From: Candidatus Limnocylindrales bacterium
Lineage (GTDB): Bacteria > Chloroflexota > Limnocylindria > Limnocylindrales > CSP1-4
Direction of reading: 5' to 3'
Length of the DNA stretch: 8,690 nt
Assembly: GCA_031292335.1 (NCBI GenBank)
Contig: JARLHH010000158.1
Location: forward strand, 1-8,690
Shown here in pieces: positions 1 through 7,100 of this stretch; the first letter of the stretch is position 1; every line of letters begins with the position of its first letter. Under the pieces are notes generated by a model, which saw nothing but the letters and a program-made list of their open reading frames with translations, ran no database searches and was not told the DNA's origin. The translations under genes and the position numbers were made by a program.

Positions 1-899
1 ACGAGGTCGGCCGCCGCGTCCGCGCCGACGTGGCAGGCGATGAGCGGTGCGCCCCAGACGCGTGCGCCCGGGTGGACCAGGATGCCGAGCTCGTGGGCGC
101 GCCGGTCGAGCGCGGTGGACACGACCTGGCCGGCGCGCCAGGCCGCCTCGCTGGTGGACCGGTACGGCGACCGACCGATGGGTGCCACGTCGAGCCCGAA
201 GGCGATGTCGCGCATGGTGGCGTTGCCAACCACGACCACCTCGACGACCTGGTGACGGTCGACGTTCCAGGCGGCGTAGAGGCGCGCGAGCTCGTGGTTG
301 AGCGCCCGGCGGAGCGCCCGGCGCAGCTCGCCCGGATGCTCGCCGTCATAGCTGATCCGCGCCATGACGTCGCTGCCGGCGAACTGCTGCGGGTTCTCGA
401 AGGCGGCCGCCGCGAGCGCCTCGCCGGACCCGAGGTCCACGAGCTCCAGGACGACCGTCGTGGTCCCGATGTCGAGGGCGATGCCGTACAGCCGCTCCCG
501 CGCCGGGCCGAGGTCGTCCAGCGCGGTCCCGTCCTCCGCGAGCAATCGCACGCGCCCGTTGATCACCCGCACCGCCGGGTCCACTTCGAGCGCCGGCCCG
601 TCCGGCGGCATGAAGATGTGCAGCCGGCGGCGGAGGACGGCGAACTCGACGTCCCGGTCGTCGCGCTCCACGACGGCCCGGCAGGCGAGCCGGTAGCCCG
701 GCCGAAGGAAGGCCTCCTCGGCGCCCGGGGCGGCGAGGGCTTCACTCCCGGAGGTCACCTCGACGATGCACTCGTGGCAGCGCCCGGACCGGCGGCACGA
801 GGCCGGCACGACGAGCGCAAGCTCGTCGGCCGCGTCGAAGAGCGTCCGCCCGGGAACGAGCGGCACACGATGCCCCGCGTGGACGAGAGCCGGCGCCAT
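1..899 (-). CDS. 2Fe-2S ferredoxin / ASKHA-ATPase activator, RACo-like (DUF4445), 3' end cut off by the window
   Basis: Reading the minus strand from the ATG at 899 gives 299 codons without a stop, to the window edge. Residues 1-90 look like a ferredoxin domain: C35, C41 and C44 (CRRSGRCHEC) plus C73 form a Cx5Cx2C...C set for a 2Fe-2S cluster. After a linker, residues 139-154 read GIALDIGTTTVVLELV, the phosphate-1 loop of the ASKHA (actin/Hsp70-like) fold. FENPQQFAGSDVMARISY, VVVVGNATM and, near the edge, VGADAAAD also fit the family. Known RACo proteins use ATP to drive reduction of inactive Co(II) corrinoid proteins in methyltransferase (O-demethylase, CO dehydrogenase) systems. Family members usually exceed 500 residues, so the C-terminal ASKHA half lies outside. 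Any corrinoid or methyltransferase partner is also out of sight, so the substrate is unknown. The nearest ATG with a fitting -10 box was taken as the start; no Shine-Dalgarno site is present. The family call is strong; the specific role is inferred. Confidence 0.88.
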   Translation of the reverse strand, partial: MAPALVHAGHRVPLVPGRTLFDAADELALVVPASCRRSGRCHECIVEVTSGSEALAAPGAEEAFLRPGYRLACRAVVERDDRDVEFAVLRRRLHIFMPPDGPALEVDPAVRVINGRVRLLAEDGTALDDLGPARERLYGIALDIGTTTVVLELVDLGSGEALAAAAFENPQQFAGSDVMARISYDGEHPGELRRALRRALNHELARLYAAWNVDRHQVVEVVVVGNATMRDIAFGLDVAPIGRSPYRSTSEAAWRAGQVVSTALDRRAHELGILVHPGARVWGAPLIACHVGADAAADL

Positions 900-911
900 C
901 CCCGTAGCATA
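900..911 (-). promoter_or_regulatory. -10 box for the RACo-like gene, probably leaderless
   Basis: On the minus strand, TATGCT (911-906) matches TATAAT at 4 of 6 positions, including the key TA...T. It ends 6 nt before the ATG at 899, so the expected transcription start falls on the A of the start codon. No Shine-Dalgarno sequence lies between. No -35 match is visible at 17-18 nt. The call rests on the -10 and on the same geometry at two other genes here. Confidence 0.5.
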
Positions 912-1014
912 GGTGGAGCCGGCACCGCCGCGGAGCGACGATCGGCAGGTTGCGCACGGAATCGGCGGGCCGCCGCGTCGGTTCACCGCTCTTGCCCACT
1001 CGCCGCGACCCCAC

Positions 1015-1044
1015 TTGACCTTGCGCTTCGTCAGACGATACTTA
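1015..1044 (+). promoter_or_regulatory. Core promoter of the ArsR-type regulator, probably leaderless
   Basis: TTGACC at 1015-1020 matches the -35 consensus at 5 of 6 positions. Two overlapping -10 choices follow: GATACT at 1037-1042 (16-nt spacer, 4/6 match) or TACTTA at 1039-1044 (18-nt spacer). Transcription would start at about 1049-1051, on or next to the ATG at 1051. There is no Shine-Dalgarno sequence before that ATG, which fits a leaderless mRNA. Confidence 0.55.
1028..1038. promoter_or_regulatory. Candidate operator palindrome between -35 and -10
   Basis: TCGTC-A-GACGA is a perfect 5-1-5 inverted repeat lying inside the spacer of the promoter just described. A repressor bound here would block RNA polymerase, and the natural candidate is the ArsR-type protein made from this promoter (autorepression). 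Arms of 5 bp are short enough to arise by chance, so this is only a candidate. Confidence 0.3.
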
Positions 1045-1050
1045 CCGTCC

Positions 1051-1485
1051 ATGGAAGCGAACCCACGCGCTCTCGATGTCCTTGGTGATCCGACCCGCCG
1101 CGCGATCGTCGGCCGGCTCCGGCGCGGGCCGTGCCCGGTGGGCCGGCTTGCGGAGGGCATGCCGGTCAGCCGCCCGGCCGTCTCGCAGCACCTGACCGTC
1201 CTCCGGACCGCGGGCCTCGTCAGCGAGCACCGCGAGGGCACGCGCCGGATCTACCGGCTGGAGGTGGCCGGGTTCGAGGAGCTCCAGCGCTGGGTGGACG
1301 CGCTCGCAGCCGATGCGCGGTCCGGTGGCGCAGCCCCGGAGAAGGTGGCGACCGCATTCGGCGGCGCGGCCGGGGAGTCGCCGGCCACGGCGAGCCGGCC
1401 GGAGAAGAAGGCCGTGCCGCCGGTCGCGCCGAAGGATGCCGGCGGCAAGAAGAAGCACGGGAAGAAGCGCGCGGGCAGGAAGTAG
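1051..1485 (+). CDS. ArsR/SmtB-family winged-helix transcriptional regulator with lysine-rich C-terminal tail
   Basis: This 144-residue protein probably represses its own gene or nearby genes as a dimer. Residues 4-20 contain the typical opening NPRALDVLGDPTRRAIV. Residues 39-57 (VSRPAVSQHLTVLRTAGLV) are the recognition-helix region and residues 59-70 (EHREGTRRIYRL) the wing. It lacks the ELCVCDL metal motif of classic ArsR/SmtB sensors and has a single cysteine (C28), so it is unlikely to sense metals. It looks like the group often paired with SRPBCC/AHSA1 proteins, but no such gene follows. Residues about 92-144 form an Ala/Pro then Lys-rich tail (KKAVPPVAPK, GGKKKHGKKRAGRK), resembling a histone H1-like basic tail that could add non-specific DNA binding. 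The ATG at 1051 was chosen because the winged-helix domain starts right there and the promoter leads into it; an in-frame ATG at 913 would add 46 residues lying upstream of or across that promoter. The gene is divergent from the RACo-like gene, which may be a target. Confidence 0.9.
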   Translation: MEANPRALDVLGDPTRRAIVGRLRRGPCPVGRLAEGMPVSRPAVSQHLTVLRTAGLVSEHREGTRRIYRLEVAGFEELQRWVDALAADARSGGAAPEKVATAFGGAAGESPATASRPEKKAVPPVAPKDAGGKKKHGKKRAGRK

Positions 1486-1495
1486 GAGCGGCGGC

Positions 1496-1510
1496 CGGGC
1501 GGTCCGCCCG
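1496..1510. terminator. GC hairpin between convergent genes, possible bidirectional terminator
   Basis: CGGGCG-GTC-CGCCCG forms a perfect 6-bp stem with a 3-nt loop. It lies 10 nt past the stop of the ArsR-type gene and 10 nt past the stop of the convergent M20 gene. No U-tract follows on either side, so it is not a canonical Rho-independent terminator, but GC-only hairpins between convergent genes are plausible in such genomes. Confidence 0.3.
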
Positions 1511-1520
1511 AAGGCCGGCT

Positions 1521-2834
1521 TCAGCCCGGCGCCAGCTCGCCGACGATCCAGGCTGCCAGCGTCCGGGCGCAGGCCTCGACCTCGTCCAGCGCGACATGCT
1601 CGTCCGCGGCGTGGGCCACCCGGACATCGCCCGGTCCGAACAGCACGCACGGGGTGTGCCCCTCGTTGATGAGCAGCCGCATGTCCGATCCGTACGGGAC
1701 ACCCACCAGGGAAGGCCGGCGGCCCGTCACGGCCGCTGCAGTCGCGGCCAGGCCCATGGGAAGGGGGTGGCCGGCCGGGACCTCGCACGAAGAGAAGCGC
1801 CCGCCCCAGATCTCGAGCGTGGCCGGGTGGTCTCGGAGCCAGGGGTCCGCGTCGCACGCCGCCTTGATCGCCGCGCGCAGCTCCGCCTCCGCCCCGGCCG
1901 CCGTCTGGCCGGCCCGGACCCCGTAGCGTCCCTCGGCGACGACCCGGTCCGGCAGGCTGGACGCCCACTCGCCGCCCCGCACGGTGCCGATGATCGTGGC
2001 GTAGGGGAGCCCGAGTGCCCGCATCTCGGGCCGCATCTCGGCGGCATTGCGGGCCGTCTCGTCGGCGCGGAGCGCGGCGTGCAGCAGCTCGAGGTTGTCC
2101 AGCGCGGAGACGCCTTCCCGCCGCGTCGAGGCGTGCGCGGCGCGCCCGGGGACCGCCAGGCGGAACGTGATCGCGCCTGCGGAGACGGTGACGACGTCCA
2201 GGCGGGTCGGCTCCGGGATCACGGCCGCGTCGCCGACGTAGCCGGCCCGGATCGCGGCGAACGTGCCCGCCCCGCCGTCCTCCTCGGACGCGACGCCCAG
2301 CAGGATCACCTCGCCGGCCAGGCCGTCCGGCCCGGGGGAACGCGAGACGGCCCGCATCGCCTCGAGCGCGGCCACCAGCCCGCCCTTCATGTCGCACGCG
2401 CCGCGCCCGAACACGCGCCCGTCCCTGCTCTCCGGCACGAACGCGGGCGTGGTCCAACTGGCCGGTTCGCCGGCCGGCACCACGTCCGTGTGGGCCACGA
2501 GCAGGAGCCGCTTCCCGGGCCGTGCGCCCCGGAGCGTGCCGGCGACGAGCGGGAGCGCGGTTCGCGGCACCTCCATGCCCGGGAACGCCGGGTCCGCGGC
2601 GAGCGCCACCGGGTCGGCGTCCCAGGCGTGCACGCCGAAGCCGCCGGCCTCGAGTCGTCGCGCGAGGTGGTCCCGGGCAGGACCCTCGCTGCCCGTCAGC
2701 GACGGGATCGCGCAGAAGGCCAGGAGGTCCGCCGTGATGGCCGCCCGGTCGACCGCGTCCGCAGCTGCCCGCTGGACCGGACCCAGGCTGGTCGCCGCCG
2801 GACCCGGCTGCCCGGTGAAGTCGCTGTCGCTCAT
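1521..2834 (-). CDS. M20-family metallopeptidase / deacylase (ArgE/DapE type)
   Basis: This 437-residue protein is an M20 di-zinc hydrolase that cleaves amide bonds such as N-acyl amino acids or dipeptides, probably in the cytoplasm as no signal peptide is seen. The expected metal and catalytic residues are present: H115 and D117 in LLLVAHTDVV, D148 in GRGACDMKGG, the catalytic and metal glutamates E184-E185 in VASEEDGG, E208 in IPEPT, and H408 in VAHAADEH. The lid/dimerisation domain starts around residue 215 and carries the usual GRAAHAS motif (H234). The length is normal for the family. The start at 2834 overlaps the stop of the DDAH-like gene as ATGA, and no proper Shine-Dalgarno site precedes it, so translation probably depends on ribosomes finishing the upstream gene. 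An upstream extension in the same frame would run into that gene. The partner suggests an arginine- or citrulline-related acyl or peptide substrate; this is inferred. The sequence alone does not separate ArgE, DapE and dipeptidase activities. Confidence 0.9.
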   Translation of the reverse strand: MSDSDFTGQPGPAATSLGPVQRAAADAVDRAAITADLLAFCAIPSLTGSEGPARDHLARRLEAGGFGVHAWDADPVALAADPAFPGMEVPRTALPLVAGTLRGARPGKRLLLVAHTDVVPAGEPASWTTPAFVPESRDGRVFGRGACDMKGGLVAALEAMRAVSRSPGPDGLAGEVILLGVASEEDGGAGTFAAIRAGYVGDAAVIPEPTRLDVVTVSAGAITFRLAVPGRAAHASTRREGVSALDNLELLHAALRADETARNAAEMRPEMRALGLPYATIIGTVRGGEWASSLPDRVVAEGRYGVRAGQTAAGAEAELRAAIKAACDADPWLRDHPATLEIWGGRFSSCEVPAGHPLPMGLAATAAAVTGRRPSLVGVPYGSDMRLLINEGHTPCVLFGPGDVRVAHAADEHVALDEVEACARTLAAWIVGELAPG

Positions 2835-3718
2835 GTCCGCCGGAGGATCGGCCGAGTCAGGCAGGTCGGGCCGCCGGAGCCGTTGACCCCGATCTCGTGC
2901 GCCGGATACGCGTGCACCTCGCATCCGGCCGCCTCCAGCGCGCGCCGTGTCAACGGGTTGCCGTCGGCGACGACGCAGACGCCCGGCCGGACGGCGAGGA
3001 CGTTGCAGCCGAGCGTCGGGAACTCCGGATCCGGCACGCTGATCAGCCGGACCCCGAGATCGCCCAGCAGCTCCCAGAGCCCCGCGGGCAGCAGCGGCAG
3101 GTAGACGACGGCGAGGTCGTCCGCGACGGGAGAGATCACCGACAGGAGGTGGAGCAGCTCCGCGGCGCCGCGCCAGAAGGGAACGTCGAAGACGTGCACG
3201 TCGCCGCCGACCAGGCCGGCGAGCTGGCGCGCTCCCGCGTCGTTCGTGCGGAGCGTCCGGCCAATGCAGAAGAGGTCCGGCCGGAGCCAGAACGTGTCGC
3301 CGCCGTCGACCGTGCCGGGCTCGCGAATCCTGCCCAGCGTGGGGATCCCGCGCGCGCGCGTCCAGCGTTCGAGCTCGCCCTCCTCCCCGCGACGGGTTGG
3401 CTTTCCGGAGCGCAGCGGGATCGCGCCCCGATCGGTGACCAGGAGCGGATCGAACGGGTAGGTGAGGTCCGGGTGCGGGGCATCCGACCCGAGGTCATGG
3501 ACGACGACGCCCAGCCGGCACAGCAGGTCCGTGAACGCGTCGTGCTCCGCCTGGGCCCGCTCCAGGTCCACCGGGTGGACAAACCCGTGCGCCGGGTCGT
3601 CGAACGCGCGACCGAACGCGCTGCGCGGGCGCTGGACCAGGGCCTCGACGAGCGGCGCTGTCATCGAGGGCGCACCGTACGCGGCGAACGGGACGGGCGC
3701 TCCAGGCTGACCGGGCAT
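2831..3718 (-). CDS. DDAH/arginine-deiminase-like guanidino hydrolase (amidinotransferase-fold family)
   Basis: This 295-residue protein belongs to the guanidine-modifying superfamily that includes dimethylarginine dimethylaminohydrolase, arginine deiminase and N-succinylarginine dihydrolase. Visible family features in order: ALVQRP (26-31), FDPLLVTDRGAIPLRSGKP (89-107), TVDGGDTFWL (136-145, D138 and D141), RTLRTNDAG (154-162), the catalytic-His segment LLHLLSVISPV (H190), LGCNVLAVRPGV (237-247), and the C-terminal nucleophile in GSGGPTCLTRPI (C286). The catalytic Cys and His are intact, so it should hydrolyse or transfer from a guanidino group, probably to a ureido product; the exact substrate is open. 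The start at 3718 was chosen because relatives I recall have a similar lead-in (YGxxSMxAPL) before the LVxRP segment, and a -10 box sits 6 nt upstream. ATG 3664 would cut that segment. A much longer upstream reading to 4060 is antisense to the small plus-strand gene and rejected. Its TGA overlaps the ATG of the M20 gene, so the two form an operon. Confidence 0.88.
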   Translation of the reverse strand: MPGQPGAPVPFAAYGAPSMTAPLVEALVQRPRSAFGRAFDDPAHGFVHPVDLERAQAEHDAFTDLLCRLGVVVHDLGSDAPHPDLTYPFDPLLVTDRGAIPLRSGKPTRRGEEGELERWTRARGIPTLGRIREPGTVDGGDTFWLRPDLFCIGRTLRTNDAGARQLAGLVGGDVHVFDVPFWRGAAELLHLLSVISPVADDLAVVYLPLLPAGLWELLGDLGVRLISVPDPEFPTLGCNVLAVRPGVCVVADGNPLTRRALEAAGCEVHAYPAHEIGVNGSGGPTCLTRPILRRT

Positions 3719-3730
3719 CAGCGCAGGATA
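3719..3730 (-). promoter_or_regulatory. -10 box for the DDAH-like/M20 operon, probably leaderless
   Basis: On the minus strand TATCCT (3730-3725) is followed by 6 nt and the ATG at 3718, placing the transcription start on the A of the ATG. No Shine-Dalgarno site is present. The -35 position for a 17-nt spacer (3753-3748) is pure G/C with no consensus match and lies in a perfect palindrome, so the promoter may need an activator or use another sigma factor. Confidence 0.5.
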
Positions 3731-3744
3731 CGCCCGGCCCCGCG

Positions 3745-3762
3745 GGCGCGGCCGGCCGCGCC
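3745..3762. promoter_or_regulatory. Perfect 18-bp palindrome in the divergent promoter region
   Basis: The half-site GGCGCGGCC is followed directly by its exact reverse complement GGCCGCGCC. It lies within a run of only G and C at 3731-3767, covers the expected -35 of the minus-strand promoter, and ends 21 nt before the plus-strand -10. It could be a dimeric regulator site serving both genes. In pure G/C DNA such palindromes are fairly likely by chance, so confidence is limited. Confidence 0.35.
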
Positions 3763-3783
3763 GCCCGATCGGTATCCGGGAGG

Positions 3784-3789
3784 TACACT
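3784..3789 (+). promoter_or_regulatory. -10 box for the small charged protein gene
   Basis: TACACT fits the TAnnnT form of the -10 element. Transcription would start near 3796, giving a leader of about 41 nt that carries a Shine-Dalgarno site. No convincing -35 is seen. Confidence 0.4.
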
Positions 3790-3823
3790 CTGTCCCCGGT
3801 CGCGCATCGCACCGGTGCGGCTC

Positions 3824-3828
3824 AGGAG
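3824..3828 (+). promoter_or_regulatory. Shine-Dalgarno site AGGAG
   Basis: AGGAG (followed by AGG) ends 8 nt before the ATG at 3837. It is the clearest ribosome binding site in the window and the main support that the small downstream frame is a real gene with this start. Confidence 0.65.
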
Positions 3829-3836
3829 AGGAACGG

Positions 3837-4097
3837 ATGACGAAGCACTCCAAGCGGGAGCGCGAGCGGCGCGCCGAGGAGACCGAGCGGGTCAAGCAGA
3901 TCGAGGCGGCATGGATCGGCAGCCTCCCGCCCGCCGTCGCCAAGGCGTTCGCGACGAGCGTCGAGGCGGCGCGAGCCCGGGGCCCGGAGCCTCGCCGGCC
4001 GGACATGGCACCGGGAACGCTGCCGCGGCCGCCCCGCCCGGGCCACGAGCCGAAGATCAAGGAGCGTGAGCCCGCGCGCGGTCGCCGGGAGCGCTAG
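3837..4097 (+). CDS. Small highly charged protein, function unknown
   Basis: I do not recognise this 86-residue protein. Residues 1-25 (beginning MTKHSKRERERRAEETERV) are dense in Lys, Arg and Glu and could form a short charged helix or coiled coil. Residues 26-48 (AWIGSLPPAVAKAFATSVEAA) form a more hydrophobic, probably helical segment. The rest is Pro/Arg-rich and likely disordered (RPPRPGHEPK). There is no signal peptide, membrane segment or cysteine. Support for a real gene is a strong Shine-Dalgarno site, a -10 box, and the fit between neighbours: it stops 15 nt before the convergent GH13 gene ends. It is the only short plus-strand gene between minus-strand operons and shares its upstream region with the DDAH-like gene. 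The gap after it holds a T-run (CCTTTTCC at 4103-4110) that might aid termination, but the preceding stem is weak. The basic composition suggests nucleic-acid or ribosome binding; that is speculation. Confidence 0.65.
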   Translation: MTKHSKRERERRAEETERVKQIEAAWIGSLPPAVAKAFATSVEAARARGPEPRRPDMAPGTLPRPPRPGHEPKIKEREPARGRRER

Positions 4098-4112
4098 GGC
4101 GGCCTTTTCCTC

Positions 4113-7100
4113 TCAGCCGGTGACGCGCTCCACCAGCCGCCCCACCTGGTAGCCGACGGCCGCCGCCTCGGCCGAGAGACGGGCGGCCAGCTCGGCGGCC
4201 GCGACCAGCAGCTGCGCGGACGCGTCGCCGGGTGCGGCCTCCTCCGCGGCGGCGTCGACGGCGGCCACGACGACGAGCCAGCGGAGCGCCTGCTCGAACG
4301 ACTCGCGGTTCACGTACGCGATTCCCTCGTGGCGGTTGACCCCGAGCCAGCGGCCCAGGTCGTCGTCGGCGAACCAGGCCCGGACGAGCCGGCCCGCCCG
4401 TTCGGCGACGGGCGCCGCGAGCGCGGCTTCCCCGGGCCGGGCGCATAGGTGCCGGACGGCCTCCACGGTCCACCAGGCGGCGCCTTCGTCGAGGCCGCGC
4501 CAGCGATACGCGTCCGCCATCACGCGACCGATCCCGGCCCGGTCGAACCACCCTCGCCCGCGGCGGGCGGCGGCATCCGGCTCCAGGACGCCCGCGAGCG
4601 CGTCGGCCGCCAGCCAGCCGAGCAGCGCGCCCCAGGTCGCGGTGTCGGGAGGCAGGCCGACCGCGACGGTGGCGCGAGCCCGGGCAAGAGCTGCCGCGTC
4701 GGCCGGATCGAGGCCTGCCCCTGTCTGCGGGAGGCCGAGCGCCGGATCCGTGGCGAGCAGGAGCGCACTCCGAAGCCGGGCCTCGAAGCGCTTCGCGAGC
4801 GCGTCGATCGACGCGTCGTCGATCGCCGTGCCCGTCGCTTCGCGCGCACCCCGCAGCGCGTCCGCACAGCGGGCGGCGGCCGACGCCGCCACCTGGCGCA
4901 GGTCGGGCAGGACCACGGCAGGCTCGGCGGACGTGGCCGGTTGCGTGGCCGGTGCGGCCACCGGTTCGGCGGCGACTGCCTCGGCGGCGACTGCCTCGGC
5001 CGCGGCCGCCGGCCCTTCGGCGTGCGCGTCCGCTGTCGCGTCTGCCCGGACGCTGCCGGAGCCCGTGGTCGCGGAGGCGATCCGGACCCGCCCTGCGAGC
5101 GTAGCCCCGACCGCATCGACCAGGTCGCGCAGCTGGCCCTCGTTCATCACGATCGCAACCGCGTCGTGGAGCGGGCGAAGACGCCGCTCCACGAGGGCCG
5201 CCTCGACGCTCGGGACGCCCGCGCCGCCGAGCTCGGCGGCCAGCGCCCGGTACTCGGCGGCTGCCTGGCCGCCGATCTCGCGCCAGCCCATGTAGACGTG
5301 CGTGGCATATGCGTCGAGCACGACCCGGAACCCGTGGGTGCGCAGGTCGGAGATCTCCCGCACGTGCTCCACGCCGGCCAGGACGTCGCGGTAGATCGTC
5401 ACCGCTCCCGGCTCGGCGGTCAGCCCCAGGCCCTCGACGAGGTTCGACCGGACCAGGTGCTTCTCGCCGTCGGGACCCTTCTCCGCGAAGGCGACGCTCT
5501 GGCGGATGCGCCCGCGCATGGATCCGAAGCGGTTGTGGTAGATCACGAGCGCCCGGTCGTCGCCGCTCCGGTTCGAGTACGCGAAGACGTCCTCGTTGAC
5601 ATGGCCGGCGTCGTCGATCACGTCGTAGAGGCGGAAGTCGCGGACCTCGGCGAAGAGCCGGCGCCGATGAAGGAGCGGGAAGATCTGCCACTCGTGGCGT
5701 CCCACCAGCGCTTCGTTCGGGCGCTCGTCCCAGTAGGCGCGCCGGAACTCCATCCCGTACTTCTCGGCGAAGCCCTCCACCTGACCGTGGCCGAACATCG
5801 GCAGGCCGGGCATCGTGGACATCATGGTCGCGATCCCGAAGTACTTGTCGCCGGTTCCGAACTGGTCGACCGCGGTCTTTTCGTCCGGGTTGTTCATGAA
5901 GTTGACGTAGCGCTTCAGGATCTCCGGGTCGAACTCCAGGGTGTTCTTGACGACCAGCCGGTAGTCCGCGTTCTTCTCGTCACGGAGCATGTTCATGAAG
6001 GCGCTGTTGTACACGCGGTGCATGCCCAGCGTCCGGACGAAGTAGCCCTCCATCAGCCAGAACGCCTCGGCGAGGAGGAGCGTGTCGGGGACCTCCGCGG
6101 CCACCCGGTCCACGACCTCGCGCCAGAACTCGACCGGGATCGCGGCGTCGAAGGCGGCCTTCGACATGGCCGACTCGGCCCGGGACGGGATCGCGCCGCC
6201 CTGGCCGGGCTCGGGGTACCAGAGCCGTTCGATGTGCTTCTTCGCCAGCGTCATGGCGGCGTCGAAGCGGATGATCGGGAAGCGCCGGGCGACTGCCAGG
6301 ATCGTCTGGATCACTGCCTCGCGCACGTCCGGGCGCAGGTAGTCCAGCTGGGCGGTGTCGTTCCACGGCATGCTCGTCCCATCGTTGCCGTGGTACACGA
6401 AGCGGACCTGACCGGTCCAGCGGTCTTCGCGCTTGAACACGACGGCGGCGTCGGTCGCGTCCCAGTAGTGGTCCTCCAGGTAGACGCCGACCCGCGGGTC
6501 TGAGGACAGGTCGGGGCCACTGAAGCTGTAGGCGGGGTAGGGCGCGTCGGGCCGGGAGAGGAACCAGTCCGGGTGCTCCATGACCCAGCGCGAATCGATG
6601 CCCATGTGGTTCGGGACCATGTCCGAGGCCAGGCGGATGCCGCGTGACCAGGCGCGATCGCGGAGGTTCGCGTAGGCCGCCTCGCCGCCCAGGTCGTCGG
6701 CGATCGCGTAGTCGCGCAGCGAATAGGCGGAGGCGACGGCGTCGGGGTTCCCGCGGAGCTGCTTGATTCGCTGGGAGGCGGCGCTCCGTTCCCAGAGCCC
6801 GATCAGCCAGAGCCCGCTGAAGCCCCAGCGGGCCAGCCTGTCCAGCTCCTCGTCGGGGATCTCGTCGAGGCGGCGGATCGGCCGCCCGTGCGACTTCGAG
6901 AGCTGGTCAAGCCAGACGTACGTGCTCTTTGCCATGATGACCGCGCGGGGCATCCAGGCCTTGTCCTCGGAGAAGCGCTCCGGTTCCACGTCCAGTCCTC
7001 CGAAGTCGGGAGGCTCGGCGGCGCCGCCCGCGCCGGGGCCGCCATGGAAGCGAAGCCAGAGGGCGCGCTCGTCCTCCGCCACGATGTCGATGCCGGTCAC

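Noticed and set aside
963..975. GC palindrome CGGCGG-G-CCGCCG between the divergent genes at the left
   Set aside because: Perfect 6-1-6 repeat, but made only of G/C triplets and not positioned on a promoter element; likely chance in this composition, so not listed as an operator.
30..1088. Open frame of 352 codons on the plus strand
   Set aside because: Antisense to the RACo-like gene, which has the ferredoxin cysteines and the ATPase loop. It also runs across the divergent promoter region.
1131..3104. Long open frame of 657 codons on the plus strand
   Set aside because: It overlaps the ArsR-type gene in another frame and runs antisense to the M20 and DDAH-like genes. Its composition is Arg/Gly/Pro/Ala-rich without recognisable motifs.
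3719..4060. N-terminal extension of the DDAH-like protein to 4060
   Set aside because: The extra residues are antisense to the small plus-strand gene, lie upstream of the -10 box at 3730-3725, and do not resemble the family.
4084..4110. Possible terminator after the small plus-strand gene (GCCG...CGGC then CCTTTTCC)
   Set aside because: The stem is only 4 bp with a 12-nt loop, too weak to call despite the T-run.
4057..5691. Open frame of 544 codons on the minus strand, another frame of the GH13 gene
   Set aside because: Arg/Gly-rich translation with no domain, while the overlapping frame contains the conserved GH13 motifs.
4449..6503. Long open frame of 684 codons on the plus strand
   Set aside because: It lies fully opposite the GH13 gene, whose motifs are unmistakable. 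The translation is low-complexity Arg/Gly/Val/His with no domain, typical of an antisense frame in high-GC coding DNA.
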